A DNA stretch of 33,406 bases from Sphingobium trunci (GTDB lineage Bacteria > Pseudomonadota > Alphaproteobacteria > Sphingomonadales > Sphingomonadaceae): NCBI RefSeq assembly GCF_022664535.1, contig NZ_JAKUJY010000037.1:1-33406 (forward strand), written 5' to 3'. Positions 31,578 through 33,406 of this stretch are shown in pieces. The notes beneath the pieces were generated by a model, which saw nothing but the letters and a program-made list of their open reading frames with translations, was not told the origin of the DNA and did not search any database. The position numbers were made by a program, and so were the translations under genes. Numbering within the stretch: position 1 is the stretch's first letter; each line of letters opens with the position of its first letter.

Positions 31578-31862
31578 TCAGTTGGCGCCGCGGGACTTGT
31601 TGCTGTCATCGACAATAGCGTATGTCGCCGCACCCACACCGGCGCCGAGAAGGCCAACCAGGATCAGGCTGCCGGTTTGGATACCGTTTTCCTTGCGCAC
31701 AGTGACGCTCTTGCGGGCACCGAAATCGCTGAACGCCGCCTCAGCGATGGCGGGGCGGATAGGCATGGTCGATGCTTGGGTGCGCGTGCCAGCCTGTGCC
31801 GTCAATGGGGCCATCAGCAATCCAATCATCACCGAACCGGTCAGAATTGATTTAAAGGTCAT
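31578..31862 (-). CDS. Small exported membrane protein, 94 aa
   Basis: A clear N-terminal signal (MTFKSILTGSVMIGLLMAPL) ends at an AQA/G cleavage site near residue 24. Residues ~63-83 are a glycine-rich hydrophobic segment (LVGLLGAGVGAATYAIVDD) that could anchor the mature protein or mediate oligomerisation. A hydrophilic tail ends SNKSRGAN. GGAGG six bases before the ATG is a strong ribosome site. Single-gene transcription is suggested by the terminator that follows. Small proteins with similar glycine-rich segments accompany EPS genes in some alphaproteobacteria (general recollection), but I recognise no named family. A role in EPS assembly is inference from position. Confidence 0.7.
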   Translation of the reverse strand: MTFKSILTGSVMIGLLMAPLTAQAGTRTQASTMPIRPAIAEAAFSDFGARKSVTVRKENGIQTGSLILVGLLGAGVGAATYAIVDDSNKSRGAN

Positions 31863-31894
31863 AATCAGCCTCCATTATCCTGTTGAAACGAATC

Positions 31895-31923
31895 TTGTCT
31901 TCGAATGCTTGTAATCCTATAGT
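31895..31923 (+). promoter_or_regulatory. Sigma-70-like promoter for the PDZ/M48 gene
   Basis: TTGTCT (31895-31900), a 17-bp spacer and TATAGT (31918-31923) form a good promoter. The transcript would begin near 31930, after the ATG at 31927 and before the GTG at 31957, and so supports the GTG start. Confidence 0.6.
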
Positions 31924-31956
31924 GCAATGCACAATCTCCTGCAATGGAGAAGTTTA

Positions 31957-32892
31957 GTGGCAAGATTCGGGCTATATATCGGGCTGATTGCATGCTTCTA
32001 TGTTGCGAATGCCATATTTTTCTGCGCGCGAGCCGAACCGAACGTTCAGCCTCACATGCTGTGGAGTGACATGCTGTTGCTCAATGATATTGATTGGCGG
32101 CTCAAAATGGCCGCTGGTCAGAATTGCCGCTACCCGACGCTGGGGACGGGGATCGTGCTCGACAGTCTTCTGGCTTACAGAGCAACCGAAAGGCCTGCTT
32201 TGGCCACGCGGCTGGGATTGGGCGAGATACCGCAGGTCATTGGTCTGGCTCATGGTTCGCCGGGCGAGGCGGCAGGGCTTGCGGTTGGCGATCGCATCAC
32301 CGGAATTGGCGGTATTCCGGCAATGGATATGATGCTCTATCTGGGTAGTCGAGATGTCCTTCCTGAAAATATTCTTCGGAATATCGCCGACATGGCTCCG
32401 GCCAAGCCGATTCGCTTTGAGGTTGAAAGGAAAGGAGAGCATTTCGGCTTAGATGTTCAAGGCATCGCCCTGTGTGGAGGCACGGTTACGCTGAAATCCT
32501 CCCATCAAGCGGATGCCTTCAGTGATCGGAACAATATAGCCGTTACAACCGGAATGGTCTCGATGCTGGAAACGGCCGATGAAATGGCGTTCATCATCGG
32601 CCATGAATTTACGCATATTCTGTTTGAAGACTCCAAGCCGCAGAAAATCTCCAGATTGGAGAAGGAGAATAGAGCCGATTTATATGGGACGTTGCTGGCC
32701 GCTTGCGCCGGCTTTGATCCGAAAGGTGCGATTACAGCGTTAGAGAAACTGAAAAGGCGATCCGGATTGAAGTTAGATATTCTGAAGACACATCATGGAT
32801 TCGATCGTCGGCAGAAGGCGATCCGGAATCTTCTGCATTCTATTATTAATTGCGAGGAGATTTTCGGAAATAAGCATGATGTACGATCATGA
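31957..32892 (+). CDS. Membrane-anchored PDZ/M48-type zinc metallopeptidase, 311 aa
   Basis: The GTG start has GGAG seven bases upstream and fits the promoter; an in-frame ATG at 31927 would lie at or before the transcript start. A hydrophobic N-terminus (YIGLIACFYVANAIFFC) serves as signal or anchor. A PDZ-like domain spans ~90-170 (GLAHGSPGEAAGLAVGDRIT). The zinc site is IIGHEFTHILFED (HEFTH about 216-220), with the third ligand region KENRADLYG (about 236-244), as in M48 peptidases such as BepA/Oma1. PDZ placed before an M48-type active site is unusual to me. It probably acts in envelope protein quality control or processing. A small two-TM protein follows 32 bp downstream. Confidence 0.82.
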   Translation: MARFGLYIGLIACFYVANAIFFCARAEPNVQPHMLWSDMLLLNDIDWRLKMAAGQNCRYPTLGTGIVLDSLLAYRATERPALATRLGLGEIPQVIGLAHGSPGEAAGLAVGDRITGIGGIPAMDMMLYLGSRDVLPENILRNIADMAPAKPIRFEVERKGEHFGLDVQGIALCGGTVTLKSSHQADAFSDRNNIAVTTGMVSMLETADEMAFIIGHEFTHILFEDSKPQKISRLEKENRADLYGTLLAACAGFDPKGAITALEKLKRRSGLKLDILKTHHGFDRRQKAIRNLLHSIINCEEIFGNKHDVRS

Positions 32893-32924
32893 ATTCATGA
32901 TGATCGATAGGATTGAGGCGTGGA

Positions 32925-33125
32925 ATGAAATTCATCATTGCAACGATATTTTTGATATGGGTAATGGGATTTTATCACATTTGGCGCAGGCAAACCGCCT
33001 CCATTGAATATGTTCCAGTTACCTCCTTCGACCGTATCATCGCTGTATTTTGGCCGCTGCTCTATTTGATATTATTTTTCCTAATGGCTCTGAATTGGTG
33101 CCAAAATCGGGATTGGAAATTTTAG
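32925..33125 (+). CDS. Small two-TM membrane protein, 66 aa
   Basis: The ATG at 32925 has GAGG six bases upstream; an in-frame start four codons earlier lacks a ribosome site. Two hydrophobic helices (about 2-18, FIIATIFLIWVMGFYHIW, and about 39-57, VFWPLLYLILFFLMALNW) flank a short polar loop. The C-terminus is charged (CQNRDWKF). It follows the PDZ/M48 gene by 32 bp on the same strand, so the two are probably co-transcribed, and it may be a partner or substrate of the peptidase (inference). No family recognised. Confidence 0.65.
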   Translation: MKFIIATIFLIWVMGFYHIWRRQTASIEYVPVTSFDRIIAVFWPLLYLILFFLMALNWCQNRDWKF

Positions 33126-33236
33126 CTGCCCTGAAAATAAGTGGCGATAGGCTATGGCGGCCGGAGGCTACGGCTCCTGATGCAGAAAGGTGCTAGGCGT
33201 GGTTTGTGATTTTGGCATAGCAGGTCGTCGGGGGAC

Positions 33237-33264
33237 TAGGCACCTAACTATAGGCACCTAACTA
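33237..33264. repeat. Tandem 14-bp direct repeat beside the IS remnant
   Basis: TAGGCACCTAACTA occurs twice head-to-tail (33237-33250 and 33251-33264). It directly abuts the GAGCCGATTC sequence that looks like the outer end of an IS5-type element. It may be a trace of repeated insertion/excision or replication slippage. Confidence 0.75.
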
Positions 33265-33406
33265 AGAGCCGATTCAGAAGTTCTTAAATTCCAGCAATAC
33301 CTTGCGGTACGCCGCGTGATCATGCGGATTGAAGCGATGAGTGCTCAGGCGGTGGGTGAAGCGATGCACCTTTCCCAGTCTTTGGCGAGGCCGCGGCACC
33401 TGCCGA
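33258..33406 (-). pseudogene. IS5-family transposase C-terminal remnant, runs off the right edge
   Basis: Read on the minus strand from the window edge, the frame encodes RCRGLAKDWERCIASPTA, a stop (TGA 33345-33347), then ALIASIRMITRRTARY. This matches the C-terminal pattern of IS5-family transposases (RGLAKDWE...IASATAW...ASIRLMTRRLAR), where the stop replaces the usual Trp (TGG to TGA). The outer end GAGCCGATTCAGAAG begins near 33266. The rest of the gene lies outside the window, so its overall state is unknown. Confidence 0.55.

Noticed and set aside
31927..31956. Upstream in-frame ATG for the PDZ/M48 gene
   Set aside because: It lies at or before the predicted transcript start and lacks a ribosome site, while GTG 31957 has GGAG at seven bases.
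1..33406. CRISPR arrays, tRNA or rRNA genes, riboswitches
   Set aside because: No regularly spaced repeats, cloverleaf-like sequences or rRNA blocks were noticed anywhere in the window by eye.

Overview
The window reads as chromosome or megaplasmid DNA of an alphaproteobacterium, most likely a sphingomonad (Sphingomonadales). This is inferred from the MucR/Ros-type regulator, the style of the exopolysaccharide (EPS) genes and the moderately high GC of the core; no rRNA or marker gene is present to confirm it. No tRNA, rRNA, CRISPR array or replication origin was seen.

Layout. (1) About 1-2840 is an accessory stretch of mostly unrecognised minus-strand genes: a partial small protein translationally coupled to a 248-aa hypothetical, a 57-aa excisionase/AlpA-like HTH protein, a two-TM membrane protein and a lone 69-aa ORF. 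(2) 2829-5724 holds a membrane acyltransferase (AT3), a 1.2-kb stretch without a convincing gene but with several inverted repeats, and a MucR-family regulator. (3) 6086-8903 is a complete IS66-family element, 6094-8895, with matching ends and a perfect 8-bp target duplication. Its tnpA carries a nonsense codon, and it lies in the convergent gap between mucR and an EAL gene. (4) 9296-16091 holds an EAL c-di-GMP phosphodiesterase-like protein, a metallophosphatase and a second AT3 acyltransferase on the minus strand. These are followed by the initiating sugar-phosphate transferase, galU and an orphan winged-helix regulator on the plus strand. (5) 16139-31862 is the EPS locus proper: a divergent GT4 glycosyltransferase, then a plus-strand operon (ugd, UDP-glucuronate 4-epimerase, Wzx flippase, GT4, hexapeptide acetyltransferase, Wzy-like polymerase). 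Converging on it is a minus-strand operon (small exported protein, O-antigen ligase/polymerase-family protein, Wza-like lipoprotein, Wzc-like co-polymerase/tyrosine kinase, membrane-anchored helical-repeat protein, secreted beta-helix protein). (6) 31895-33125 has a promoter, a PDZ/M48 metallopeptidase and a small two-TM protein. The right edge is an IS5-type transposase remnant.

How the genes work together (inference from families). GalU makes UDP-glucose, Ugd oxidises it to UDP-glucuronate, and the epimerase makes UDP-galacturonate. The phosphotransferase primes undecaprenyl phosphate, and the two GT4 enzymes extend a short, probably uronate-containing repeat. Acetyl/acyl groups may be added by two AT3 proteins and the hexapeptide enzyme. 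Wzx flips the repeat, a Wzy-type protein polymerises it, and Wzc and Wza control length and export. The secreted beta-helix protein is a candidate lyase or epimerase acting on the product. MucR, the EAL protein and the orphan winged-helix protein are plausible controllers.

The least familiar parts are the tail of the minus-strand EPS operon (helical-repeat/beta-domain protein plus beta-helix protein, whose gene runs antisense into the polymerase gene), the presence of two polymerase-like proteins in one locus, and the PDZ-M48/small membrane protein pair.
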